64,000 nt of DNA from DATKFM01 sp046154965 (GTDB lineage Bacteria; Pseudomonadota; Alphaproteobacteria; Dongiales; Dongiaceae), in assembly GCA_046154965.1 (NCBI GenBank), contig JBJXDY010000027.1:1-64000 (forward strand), given 5' to 3'. Each line of letters opens with the position of its first letter. Within the stretch, counting starts at the first letter, position 1. This document shows positions 18,572-26,516 of this stretch, piece after piece. The position numbers and the translations under genes are program-made. Under the pieces are notes generated by a model. The model was not told where the DNA came from and did no database searches. It was given only the letters and a program-made list of their open reading frames with translations.

Positions 18572-18860
18572 CGAAGCGGCGCTCCACCAGCGCGACCAGG
18601 GCGGCGAGCGCCTCGGCCTTGGCGGCGCCCTTGGCGCGGATCTCGATCTCCGTGCCCGGGCTGGCGGCCAGCATCATCAGCCCCATGATCGAGGCGCCGG
18701 ATACGGTCATGTCGCCCTTCTGCACTGTCACTTCGGCGGTGAAGGTGGTGGCCAGCTTGACGAACTTGGCCGCCGCGCGCGCATGCAGGCCGCGCTGGTT
18801 GCGGATCGTCACCCAGCGGGAGAGCGCGTCTGACATGGCTGGCGACTGGTCGTTGGGCAT
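18561..18860 (-). CDS. ptsH: HPr phosphocarrier protein
   Basis: A 99-residue HPr. The phospho-acceptor His26 is in NQRGLHARAAAKF, and the regulatory serine, target of HPr kinase, is Ser57 in VSGASIMGLMML. The C-terminal EALAALVALVERRF is typical. The start is uncertain: ATG at 18860 (used here) or at 18836 (MSDALSR, 91 aa); neither has a strong Shine-Dalgarno. It lies downstream of EIIA-Man in the same direction, but 208 nt separate them and hold an inverted repeat. It overlaps ptsP by 11 nt. Presence of hprK makes Ser57 phosphorylation likely. Confidence 0.93.
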   Translation of the reverse strand: MPNDQSPAMSDALSRWVTIRNQRGLHARAAAKFVKLATTFTAEVTVQKGDMTVSGASIMGLMMLAASPGTEIEIRAKGAAKAEALAALVALVERRFDEE

Positions 18861-18887
18861 TCGTTCTATCGAAACAAGCGATTCAAC

Positions 18888-19048
18888 CACAGATGAACAC
18901 GGATAAACACAGATGCATCTTATCACTCATCAATGGCGAGCCTGTCCGGGACAATTGGATCGGCGCGCCGGAAGCACACCGGAGACTTAAATCTTCATGC
19001 ATCGGTGTCCGTGATAGGTCGCTCTGGACTTATCTGTGTTCATCTGTG
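18888..19048. repeat. Inverted repeat of CACAGATGAACAC type between ptsH and EIIA-Man
   Basis: The 19-nt arm CACAGATGAACACGGATAA at 18888-18906 recurs inverted at 19030-19048 with one mismatch, flanking ~120 nt. Related short units (ACACAGATGCAT at 18907-18918, CATGCATCGGTGTCCGTG inside) occur between them. This looks like a small palindromic repeat element of the kind that accumulates in intergenic regions. It contains no ORF and separates ptsH from its upstream neighbour. Confidence 0.6.
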
Positions 19049-19068
19049 TGCATCTGGGGTTCTCAATC

Positions 19069-19476
19069 CTACTGCCTGGCGTCGGCGAGGAGTTGGGAGG
19101 CGACGTTGATGTATTTGCGGCCGGCGTCCTGGGCGGCGGCGACGGCGGCTTGCAGCTTCGTGGTTTTTCGCAGACTGGCGAGCTTGATCAGCATCGGCAG
19201 ATTGATGCCGGCGACGACCTCCACATTGGCGCGGTCGAGCACGGAGATGGCGAGGTTCGAGGGCGTGCCGCCGAACATGTCGGTCAGCAGGACCACGCCG
19301 TCGCCGTCATCCACCCTGGCCACGGATTCCAGGATCTCCTTGCGGCGCTGCTCCATGTTGTCGTCGGCGCCGATGCAGATGGCGGCGATGCCGGTCTGGG
19401 GCCCCACCACATGCTCGAGCGCGGAGACGAATTCCTGCGCCAGGCGGCCGTGGGTGACGAGTACCATTCCGATCAT
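19069..19476 (-). CDS. PTS EIIA component, mannose/sorbose family
   Basis: A 135-residue EIIA-Man domain (often called PtsM or ManX in alphaproteobacteria). The phosphorylated His9 is in MIGMVLVTHGRLAQEF. VVLLTDMFGGTPSNLA and GINLPMLIKL are family signatures. No EIIB or EIIC partner is present, so it probably receives phosphate from HPr and acts as a regulator, as in the PTS-Ntr-like alphaproteobacterial systems. It is 37 nt downstream of rapZ in the same direction. Confidence 0.93.
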   Translation of the reverse strand: MIGMVLVTHGRLAQEFVSALEHVVGPQTGIAAICIGADDNMEQRRKEILESVARVDDGDGVVLLTDMFGGTPSNLAISVLDRANVEVVAGINLPMLIKLASLRKTTKLQAAVAAAQDAGRKYINVASQLLADARQ

Positions 19477-19513
19477 TCAGCGATTCCTTTTTTCATTCCG
19501 GCGCGGCGGCGGA

Positions 19514-20482
19514 TCAACCGGCGGCCGGTGGATTGTCGTTGGGAGAGGTTGAGGAAGTCTTTTCCGCGAGATCGACATCGCGGTGGCGCAGATGCACGCC
19601 GCGCCCCTGCCCCTTCAGCCAGGCGGCAAGGCGTTCGGCCAGATGGACGGAGCGGTGGCGGCCGCCGGTGCAGCCGATGGCGATGGTGACATAGCTCTTG
19701 CCCTCGCGGTCATAGGCCGGCAACAGCGGCGCCAGCATCGCCGTCAGCGAGGCGAAGAACGGCGCGAAGGCGGGATCGGCCTCGATGAAGTCGGCGACCG
19801 CGGCGTCGCGCCCGCTATGGGGCCGCAGCGTTTCGTCGTAATGGGGATTGCGCAGGAAGCGCACATCGAACACCAGGTCGGCTTCCCGCGGCAACCCTTC
19901 GCGGTAGGAGAAGGAGATCACCGACAGCGCCGCCTGGGTCTGCTCCACGGCGAAGTGCCCGAGCAGCATCTGCTTGAGATCGCCGAGGCGCAGATCGCTG
20001 GTGTCGATGGCCACATCGGCGATGTGACGCAGCGGCGCCAGCAGCGCGCGCTCCTGCGCGATACCGTCGATGACCGGACGGTCGGACGCCAGCGGATGGC
20101 GGCGGCGGGTTTCCTTGAAGCGGCGCTGCAGGATGTCGTCGCTGCAATCGAGATAGAGCAGGCGCAGCTCGATGCCGGGCAGCGCCCGCAGCCGCGCCAT
20201 ATGCTGCTCCAACGCGGCGACGGAAAAGTCCCGGGTGCGGCTGTCGACGCCGATGGCGATCGGCCGCGCCAGCATCTCCGGATTCTCCATCAGGCCGCCG
20301 AGCAGGAACAGCGGCAGATTGTCGACGGCCTCGTAGCCCATATCCTCCAGCGCCTTCAGCGCCGAGCTGTGGCCGGCGCCGGACAGGCCGGTGACCAGCA
20401 GCAGGCGGCGCGCCTCGGCGGCGCGGCGCGGGCTGGTCTCGGGCGCGCTGCCGCGGGAGGCCGTCATGACGGGATGGCTCAT
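19514..20482 (-). CDS. rapZ: RapZ/YvcJ-family RNase adapter / nucleotide-binding protein
   Basis: A 322-residue P-loop protein of the RapZ (YvcJ) family. In E. coli RapZ guides RNase E to the GlmZ sRNA and senses glucosamine-6-phosphate; in alphaproteobacteria the role is less clear. Walker A is LVTGLSGAGHSSALKALED; downstream are YEAVDNLPLFLL, VDSRTRDF, LYLDCSDDILQRRFKETRRRHPL and the C-terminal GCTGGRHRSVHLAERLA. A C-terminal tail of ~15 polar residues is extra. The Walker A residue before Ser is His rather than the Lys or Arg usually present, which may weaken nucleotide binding. The start ATG overlaps the hprK stop by 4 nt (ATGA). Confidence 0.93.
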   Translation of the reverse strand: MSHPVMTASRGSAPETSPRRAAEARRLLLVTGLSGAGHSSALKALEDMGYEAVDNLPLFLLGGLMENPEMLARPIAIGVDSRTRDFSVAALEQHMARLRALPGIELRLLYLDCSDDILQRRFKETRRRHPLASDRPVIDGIAQERALLAPLRHIADVAIDTSDLRLGDLKQMLLGHFAVEQTQAALSVISFSYREGLPREADLVFDVRFLRNPHYDETLRPHSGRDAAVADFIEADPAFAPFFASLTAMLAPLLPAYDREGKSYVTIAIGCTGGRHRSVHLAERLAAWLKGQGRGVHLRHRDVDLAEKTSSTSPNDNPPAAG

Positions 20483-20919
20483 GGGGGGCGGATTATGCGG
20501 CTGGCCTGCCGGACCGCAAGCCGAACTTTGGTCGGCGCCGAGGCTTCGAAGGGGGCCAGCCGGATGTGAAATAGTTCAATTCCCAGAAGGGCTTCGGTCT
20601 CTTTTTCGGGCAGCCGCTCGATGCTCTCGGGTGCCTCCAAATCGACCAGCAGGGCGAGCCGGACGGCCGGGCCGGCCCCGACCTCGACGATGCCGAGGCC
20701 GCGCACCTCGATCTTGCCCTTGAGATCCGGCGGCGCCTGGGGCGGGAAACGGGCTGTTAGCGCGCCGTTTTCCGCCTGGAGATCGACGCCGTCATCGGCC
20801 ACCAGCGCAGCGCCATCGTCGATCAGCCGCAAGGCCAGATCCGACTTGCCGCTGCCCGGCGCGCCGCGGATCAGCACGCCGCGGCCGTCGATGGCGACGC
20901 AGGTGGCTTGGATGAACAT
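20479..20919 (-). CDS. hprK: HPr kinase/phosphorylase, short alphaproteobacterial form
   Basis: A 146-residue HprK limited to the catalytic P-loop domain, the form normal in alphaproteobacteria (Firmicute proteins are ~310 aa with an N-terminal domain). Walker A is IRGAPGSGKSDLALRLID; the family's LVADDGVDL follows, and VRGLGIVEV corresponds to the HprK signature region. It phosphorylates HPr on serine. It is translationally coupled to rapZ. Its normal upstream neighbour is chvG; here a retron on the other strand separates them. Confidence 0.93.
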   Translation of the reverse strand: MFIQATCVAIDGRGVLIRGAPGSGKSDLALRLIDDGAALVADDGVDLQAENGALTARFPPQAPPDLKGKIEVRGLGIVEVGAGPAVRLALLVDLEAPESIERLPEKETEALLGIELFHIRLAPFEASAPTKVRLAVRQASRIIRPP

Positions 20920-21068
20920 GGGGCGGACTCCTCAATTGCCGCAGCAGATGATCGCGCCGGCGGGCTTATCCGCGCAAACGAGATTCACCAAAGGCAGCGT
21001 GTCAAGTTCTCGACTCTAATACCATATGCTCGCTGGCGCTTCATGCAGCTGCGCAACGCGGGCGCGAA

Positions 21069-21097
21069 TTGACAGGGCGCATATGCACGCCAACTAT
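21069..21097 (+). promoter_or_regulatory. Candidate sigma-70-type promoter of the retron RNA
   Basis: A perfect TTGACA at 21069-21074 is followed after 17 nt by AACTAT at 21092-21097 (a weak match to TATAAT that keeps the A at -11 and T at -7). Transcription would start near 21103-21105, that is, just before the a1 arm of the retron RNA at 21106. The fit of position is better support than the -10 sequence itself. Confidence 0.55.
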
Positions 21098-21105
21098 GGG
21101 CGCCA

Positions 21106-21271
21106 GGCGGGCACTTCAAGAGATCCTGGCGTCCGGACCTTCGAGTCTGACGGCGGGATCTCCGGGGCTACCCCGGAGAAACTTCCGACGCGAGCATCAC
21201 ATGGCGTGATCGACCGTAGGCCTTCGTCCTACAGCGGATCACGCGATAGCAGAGAGGTTGAAGTGCCCGCC
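21106..21271 (+). ncRNA. Retron msr-msd RNA (template and primer for msDNA)
   Basis: A 166-nt region directly before a retron reverse transcriptase, bounded by perfect 14-nt complements: GGCGGGCACTTCAA at 21106-21119 (a1) and TTGAAGTGCCCGCC at 21258-21271 (a2). A G at 21120 immediately follows a1, the place where the branching guanosine sits in known retrons. Between them I see an msr-like part with a hairpin closed by GATCC/GGATC (21122-21160) and a tight 9-bp hairpin (21159-21167 with 21171-21179), then an msd-like long hairpin: GCGTGATC (21204-21211) with GATCACGC (21237-21244), an internal loop, and GTAGG/CCTAC around a seven-base loop. The layout is that of a retron; exact ends and the msDNA sequence are inferred. 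Confidence 0.82.
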
Positions 21272-21299
21272 GCGGCGGCAGTGTCATGGATGCTGATGC

Positions 21300-22625
21300 A
21301 TGAAGGCCCGAGACACCGTCGCCCGCGCCCTCGCCACTGCTCTGCTAGCTGGTGAATGGACAGAGCCGGCGCTGCGGCAGCGCGCGCAGGGAATGCTTGG
21401 CCGCTCGACGCGACGATCGCAACAGGCGCTGATCGGTGAGATGTTGAGCGCGATCCGCACCGGCTATCCGCCGTCGCCGGACTGGCTGGTGAGTTTTCTG
21501 ACGGCGTCGCCGCGGTTCGCTCGCGCCGCCGCGCCATTGCGCCGAAGCCGGACGGCAATACCGCCGACGCTCGAGCCGGCCGTTTTCACTCCGGCAGCGA
21601 AGTTTGCCGATCTCGACATCCCGCGTCTCGCCACGGTGGGCGATCTCGCGGAATGGCTGGGGATCGCCGCCGCGCAACTTCTGTGGTACGCCGACGCGGA
21701 TCACCGGTTGCGGCGCGAAAGGGATCCGGCGCTGCGGCATTATCACTATATGTTCGCAGCGAAGCGGAGCGGACCGCCGCGCCTGATCGAGGCGCCGAAG
21801 CCGCGGCTCAAGGCGATGCAGCGGCGGATCCTCAAGGAGATCCTGGACGCGGTGCCATGCCATGACCGCGCTCATGGCTTCGTCGCCGGCCGTTCCTGCC
21901 TCGGCGCGGCGCAGGTCCATGCCGGCGAGACGCTCGTAATCGCAGCCGATCTCACGAACTTCTTTCCCATGACGCCGCTGCGCCGCGTGCATGGCATCTT
22001 CCGCAGCCTGGGGTATCCTTGGGCGGTGGCGCGGCTGCTCACCGGACTTTGCAGCACGGCCGCGCCTTTGCCGCTGTTCCTCACCCTACCCATGGCGCAG
22101 CGCCACGACCTGGCCACGCGGCAGATGTTTGCAGCGCCCCATCTGCCCCAGGGCGCGCCGACATCGCCGGCGCTGGCGAACCTCGCCGCACAGTCGCTCG
22201 ACAATCGCCTGCACGGCCTCGCCCGCAGCAGGGACGCCAACTACACGCGTTATGCCGACGATCTGGTGTTTTCCGGCGACAGCGATTTTGCTCGCGGAGC
22301 GGCGCGGTTTGTTGCCGCGGTGAAGGAGATCGCGAACGACGAAGGCTATCGGCTGAACGCGCGCAAGACGCGCATCATGGGCCGCGGCGGTGCGCAACGC
22401 ATTACGGGACTGATCGTCAACGATCATGTCAATCTGCCGCGCGCTGCCTACGATTCCCTGAAAGCAATCCTGTACAACTGCCGCAAGAATGGACCGCAGA
22501 TGGAGAACCGCGATGGTCACCGGGATTTCCGCGCCCATCTGCAAGGCCGCGTTGCCTGGGCAGAAGCTGTCAATCCCACTCGCGCCGCGACGTTGCGCCG
22601 GATATTCGAGGAAATCCGCTGGTAG
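21300..22625 (+). CDS. Retron-type reverse transcriptase with N-terminal extension
   Basis: A 441-residue reverse transcriptase that would copy the adjacent RNA into msDNA. Motifs in order: RLIEAPKPRLKAMQRRIL (~161-178), AHGFVAGRS (191-199), ADLTNFFP (216-223), LPQGAPTSPALANL (282-295), catalytic YADD (318-321), and ITGLIVN (368-374), which corresponds to the retron VTG motif. The His after GRSCLGAAQ stands where retron enzymes have NAxxH. About 130 residues precede the catalytic core, with no effector domain recognised. This extension and the motif wording are what I recall of myxobacterial (Mx162-like) retron enzymes rather than E. coli ones. The start is the ATG at 21300, 28 nt after a2; its Shine-Dalgarno is weak. 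It converges on chvG with 6 nt between stops. Confidence 0.93.
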   Translation: MKARDTVARALATALLAGEWTEPALRQRAQGMLGRSTRRSQQALIGEMLSAIRTGYPPSPDWLVSFLTASPRFARAAAPLRRSRTAIPPTLEPAVFTPAAKFADLDIPRLATVGDLAEWLGIAAAQLLWYADADHRLRRERDPALRHYHYMFAAKRSGPPRLIEAPKPRLKAMQRRILKEILDAVPCHDRAHGFVAGRSCLGAAQVHAGETLVIAADLTNFFPMTPLRRVHGIFRSLGYPWAVARLLTGLCSTAAPLPLFLTLPMAQRHDLATRQMFAAPHLPQGAPTSPALANLAAQSLDNRLHGLARSRDANYTRYADDLVFSGDSDFARGAARFVAAVKEIANDEGYRLNARKTRIMGRGGAQRITGLIVNDHVNLPRAAYDSLKAILYNCRKNGPQMENRDGHRDFRAHLQGRVAWAEAVNPTRAATLRRIFEEIRW

Positions 22626-22631
22626 CGCCTG

Positions 22632-24377
22632 CTAACCCGCCGCCGGCAGGGTCACCGTGAACAGGGCGCCGAGGATGTGGCCGCTGTCGTCTTCGCGGTT
22701 TTCGGCTATCAGGCGGCCGCCATGGGCTTCGACGATCTGCTTGGAGATCGACAGGCCAAGGCCGGAATGGGTGCCGAATTTCTCGCCCGCCGGCCGTTCG
22801 GAATAGAAGCGGTCGAAGATCGCCGTCAGCTTGCCCGGCGGGATGCCCGGGCCTTCGTCCGACACGGAGACGCGCAGACGGCGGCCGTCGCGCATGGCGG
22901 TGATGCGGATCAGGCCGCGAGGCGGGCTGAAGGACACGGCGTTGCTGATGAGATTGCGCCAGACCTGCACCAGCCGGCCTTCGATGCCGTTCACGCTGAG
23001 ATTTTGATAGGGGGCCAGGTCAAGCTGGATGCGCGGCGAGTCGTCATCGGCGGTGGCGTCGTGGAGTTCCACCAGGGCGCTCAGCATGTTCGCGATATCC
23101 ACGGGCACGGTCTCGGCGCGGGACAGTTCGGCATCCAGGCGCGAAGCGTCGGAGATGTCGCTGATCAGGCGGTTCAACCGCTCCACATCATCGAGGATGA
23201 TGCCCATCAGCTTTTTCTGCTGCTGCGGATCCTCAATGCGCGCAACGGTTTCCACGGCGCTGCGCAGCGACGTCAGCGGATTCTTGATCTCATGGGCCAC
23301 GTCGGCGGCGAAGCGTTCGATCGCATCCATGCGCTGCCAAAGGGCGGCGGTCATGTCACGCAGCGAGCCCGAGAGATTGCCGATCTCGTCGCGGCGGCGG
23401 GAGAAATCGGGGATGTCGATCTGCCGCCCATGGCCGGTGCGCACCTGTTCGGCGGCGTCGGCGAGGCGATGGATCGGCCGGGCGATGGTGCGCGCCAGGA
23501 ACATGGAGAGCAGGGTGGTGACTGCCAGCGCCGCGGCGAAGATGCGCAGGATCTCGAACCGCACATTGCGCACGGCGGCATCGATGTCGGCGCTGTCGCC
23601 GGTGAGCAGCAGCGCACCCAGCACCCGGCGGTAGCGCTGGACCGGCACGGCGACATTCAGCACCAGCCCGCCCTGCCCATCGGCATAGACCGCCTTGCCA
23701 ACCTCGCCGCCCAGCGCCGCCAGGGACTCCGGATAGTCGGAAGCTTTCGACGGCTTTTCCTCCTGGTAGGGCAAGTACTCCTTGCCGCCGGGAACCAGGC
23801 GCGTGACCCAATCGTAGGCGCCATTGATCAGGCTGGAGGCCAGGCTCTCGGTCTCCGGCGGCGCCAGCAGTTCCATTTCCACCTGGCCCGCCGTGCCCAG
23901 GCGCTTGCTGTCGGCGATCAGCGCACCCTCCTGGTCGAACAGGCGGGCGCGGTTGGCGGAGACGTCGATCATGCGGCGGATGGTGAGGCGGGCGATCTCC
24001 GGCATCAACCGCTCGTCGCCCAGGGTGCCGGCCACCACGCCGGTTTCCGCCAGGGCGGCGGCGAAGAGCTGGCCTTCGGTGCGCAGCGCTTCAAGCTTCG
24101 TTTCCACCAGGGAGTCGCGGTACTGATCGAGATAGAGAATGCCGCCGACGGGAATCGCCAGCGCCAGGATGTTGAGGGCGAGAATGCGCCGGGTCAGCGT
24201 CGAGCCGCGGCGGCGGCGCGGCTCCTCCGCCTCGTCCCGGGGCGGCGCTTTCAGCTCGACCGACTCGGCGGACTTAAGGCGCGGAGACTTAACCCCGGGC
24301 CGCGATTTCATCGGCGCCGGCGCCTCGTCGGCGGCAAGATGTTCGCCACCGAGGCGCGGTTCGGCGATCTCTCTCAT
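22632..24377 (-). CDS. chvG: ChvG sensor histidine kinase
   Basis: A 581-residue membrane sensor kinase (ChvG/ExoS family), which with ChvI controls envelope, acid and symbiosis or virulence genes in alphaproteobacteria. Layout: a ~60-residue basic cytoplasmic N-terminus, TM1 near 65-82 (ILALNILALAIPVGGILYLD), a periplasmic sensor domain of ~190 residues, TM2 (ILRIFAAALAVTTLLSMFLA), HAMP, an H-box with the acceptor His in DVAHEIKNPLTSLRSAVE, and the ATPase with NLISNAVSFSPP, DEGPGIPPGK and GLGLSISKQIVEAHGG. The RT gene on the other strand ends 6 nt away. ChvI is 72 nt upstream in the same direction. Confidence 0.93.
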   Translation of the reverse strand: MREIAEPRLGGEHLAADEAPAPMKSRPGVKSPRLKSAESVELKAPPRDEAEEPRRRRGSTLTRRILALNILALAIPVGGILYLDQYRDSLVETKLEALRTEGQLFAAALAETGVVAGTLGDERLMPEIARLTIRRMIDVSANRARLFDQEGALIADSKRLGTAGQVEMELLAPPETESLASSLINGAYDWVTRLVPGGKEYLPYQEEKPSKASDYPESLAALGGEVGKAVYADGQGGLVLNVAVPVQRYRRVLGALLLTGDSADIDAAVRNVRFEILRIFAAALAVTTLLSMFLARTIARPIHRLADAAEQVRTGHGRQIDIPDFSRRRDEIGNLSGSLRDMTAALWQRMDAIERFAADVAHEIKNPLTSLRSAVETVARIEDPQQQKKLMGIILDDVERLNRLISDISDASRLDAELSRAETVPVDIANMLSALVELHDATADDDSPRIQLDLAPYQNLSVNGIEGRLVQVWRNLISNAVSFSPPRGLIRITAMRDGRRLRVSVSDEGPGIPPGKLTAIFDRFYSERPAGEKFGTHSGLGLSISKQIVEAHGGRLIAENREDDSGHILGALFTVTLPAAG

Positions 24378-24449
24378 GCCTGTTCACCCGACCCGCCCCG
24401 GCGCCGCGGGGCCTGCAGTTATCTGTCCCGGTATCTGTTTGTCCCGGAG

Positions 24450-25145
24450 CTATTTATCCTTATAGCGGTAGCCGACGCCGTAGAGCGTCTCGATCTGCGA
24501 GAACTCGCCGTCGAGCACGCGGAACTTCTTACGCAGCCGCTTGATATGGCTGTCGATGGTGCGGTCATCGACATAGATATGCTCGCCATAGGCGGCGTCC
24601 ATGAGCTGATCCCGGCTCTTCACATGGCCGGGGCGCGACGCCAGGGATTTCAGCAGCAGGAACTCGGTCACCGTCAGATCCACCGGCTGCGCCTTCCAGG
24701 TGCAGAGATGGCGGGCGGAGTCCAACATCAGCTCCCCACGGGCCACCGTGTCGGCGACATTGGCCGAGCCCTCGCGGTTGGCGACCTCGCGGCGCAGCAG
24801 CACGCGGATGCGCTCGATCAGCAGGCGCTGGGAGAACGGCTTTTTGATGTAGTCGTCCGCACCCATGCGCAGGCCCATGAGCTCGTCCACCTCGTCATCC
24901 TTCGAGGTGAGGAAGATCACGGGCATCTCGGACTGGCGTCGCAGCCGCTCCAGGAGCTCCATGCCGTCCATGCGGGGCATCTTGATGTCGAGCACGGCAA
25001 GATCGGCGGGCTGCTGGCTGAGGCCGCGCAGCGCCTCCGAGCCGTCGGTATAGGTGCGGACGGCGAAGCCTTCGGCCTCCAGCGCCATCTGCACGGAGGT
25101 GAGGATGTTGCGGTCGTCATCGACCAGGGCGATGGTCTGAGCCAC
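24450..25145 (-). CDS. chvI: ChvI response regulator, OmpR family
   Basis: A 231-residue response regulator. The receiver domain has the acidic pair in LVDDDRNIL, phospho-acceptor Asp53 in LAVLDIKMPRMDG, the conserved FLTSKDDEVDELMGLRMGAD and KKPF. The DNA-binding winged helix ends TIDSHIKRLRKKFR and VGYRYKDK. IYVDDRTIDSHIKRLR is particularly characteristic of ChvI/ExoS-partner regulators. It is the first gene of the chvI-chvG pair, transcribed away from choX, and is probably the target gene set's own regulator. Confidence 0.94.
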   Translation of the reverse strand: MAQTIALVDDDRNILTSVQMALEAEGFAVRTYTDGSEALRGLSQQPADLAVLDIKMPRMDGMELLERLRRQSEMPVIFLTSKDDEVDELMGLRMGADDYIKKPFSQRLLIERIRVLLRREVANREGSANVADTVARGELMLDSARHLCTWKAQPVDLTVTEFLLLKSLASRPGHVKSRDQLMDAAYGEHIYVDDRTIDSHIKRLRKKFRVLDGEFSQIETLYGVGYRYKDK

Positions 25146-25557
25146 GGTGGGGGTTTCCCTCTGCTGAGAAGAATCTAAGCCATTTCAAGGCTTAATCCAA
25201 GGCTAGCGGGCAATATGGCGCTTTTTCGGCGGATTCCGCGGCGGGAACAAGGCGTTTCGGCGGTTTTGGCCCAGACCGGACCCGGCGCCGGCGAGGTAAC
25301 GGCAAATTGTCTGCCGACGACAGTCTGCTGCCGCCAGAACACCATTATACGGCGCAGCGGGCAAATATGCCGAGATGTATTTTCGCAGACTCTGCGCCAG
25401 CCGCATCTGGCCGTCTTGCGGCCGAACCTGGCGGCGCCGGCTTCATGACTATTGGCGGCGGCCGGCAAAATCAGGTCAAATGTCTGATAATGCCAATCCG
25501 ATCCCCGGCATGATCGCGGATACTAGAAACCGAAGAAGAATGGGAGGTTGATCAATC
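25146..25557. promoter_or_regulatory. Divergent intergenic region between chvI and choX
   Basis: A 412-nt spacer between divergent genes that must contain both promoters. No gene is supported: the frames present lack ribosome binding sites. choX is preceded by GGGAGG about 11 nt before its ATG. In many alphaproteobacteria pckA sits opposite chvI; it is absent here. I could not identify a convincing ChvI box or BetI-type operator by eye. Confidence 0.4.
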
Positions 25558-26493
25558 ATGATATTGAAGAAACTGGTGCTCACGTTTGCGTTCGGCGCCA
25601 TACTTGCCAGCGGACCCGTGCTGGCCGCTGATCCCGAGTCTTGCAAGAGCGTCCGCTTTTCCGATGTGGGATGGACCGACATCCAGGCGACGACGGGCAT
25701 AACGACGGCCATCCTGAAAGGCCTCGGCTATGAGCCGCGGGTCGACGTGCTGGCAGTGCCTGTCACATATCAAAGCCTGAAGAACAAGGACATCGACGTG
25801 TTCCTCGGCAATTGGATGCCGAGCATGGGCGCCGATGTTCAGCCGTTCCTGGATGACAAGTCGGTCGAACAGTCCTCGGTCAATCTCGAGGGCGCCGGCT
25901 ATGGCCTGGTGGTGCCGAAATATGTCGCCGATGGCGGCGTGAAGAGCCTGGCCGATCTCAGCAAGTTCAAGGAACAGTTCGATGGCAAGATCTATGGCAT
26001 CGAAGCGGGCAATGACGGCAACCGCATCGTACAGGGATTCATCGATGACGCCGCCAACAATCTGGGCGATTGGGAACTCGTCGAATCCAGCGAGCAGGGC
26101 ATGCTCGCCCAGGCGCAGAAATTCATGGACGACAAGGAATGGATCGTGTTCCTGGGTTGGACACCCCATCCGGTGATGGGCAAGATGGATCTGGTCTATC
26201 TGGACGGCATGGGCAATTCCGGCTTCGGTTCGGCCACCGTCTACACCAACGTCCGCGCCGGCTACGCCAGCGAGTGCCCGAATGTGGGCAAGCTGCTGTC
26301 CAACCTGAAGTTCGATCTGCCGATGGAAGGCGCCATCATGGACACCATCCTGACCCAGGGCAAAGACGGCGAGACCGCGGCGATCGAGTGGCTGAAGGCC
26401 AATCCCGCCGCGCTCGATGGCTGGCTCGCCGGCGTCACCACATTCGAAGGCCAGGAGGGCCTCCCGGCCGTGAAGACAAGTCTCGGCCTCTAG
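25558..26493 (+). CDS. choX: Choline-binding periplasmic protein ChoX
   Basis: A 311-residue substrate-binding protein with a signal peptide (residues 1-23, ending ASGPVLA). It binds choline for the ABC transporter encoded next. The choline box known from Sinorhizobium meliloti ChoX (Trp43, Asp45, Trp90, Tyr119, Asn156, Trp205) is present with a constant offset of four: Trp39 and Asp41 in DVGWTDIQ, Trp86 in LGNWMPS, Tyr115 in GAGYGLVV, Asn152 in EAGNDGNR and Trp201 in LGWTPHP. This argues for choline (and possibly acetylcholine) rather than glycine betaine. It is first in the operon; a hairpin with a T-run separates it from choW. Confidence 0.93.
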   Translation: MILKKLVLTFAFGAILASGPVLAADPESCKSVRFSDVGWTDIQATTGITTAILKGLGYEPRVDVLAVPVTYQSLKNKDIDVFLGNWMPSMGADVQPFLDDKSVEQSSVNLEGAGYGLVVPKYVADGGVKSLADLSKFKEQFDGKIYGIEAGNDGNRIVQGFIDDAANNLGDWELVESSEQGMLAQAQKFMDDKEWIVFLGWTPHPVMGKMDLVYLDGMGNSGFGSATVYTNVRAGYASECPNVGKLLSNLKFDLPMEGAIMDTILTQGKDGETAAIEWLKANPAALDGWLAGVTTFEGQEGLPAVKTSLGL

Positions 26494-26516
26494 GACTGTC
26501 GTAAACTGAAGTTCCG

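Noticed and set aside
21300..22625. Group II intron or diversity-generating retroelement RT
   Set aside because: No maturase/endonuclease domain, no intron RNA domains V/VI, no template/variable repeat pair; the a1/a2 inverted repeat points to a retron.
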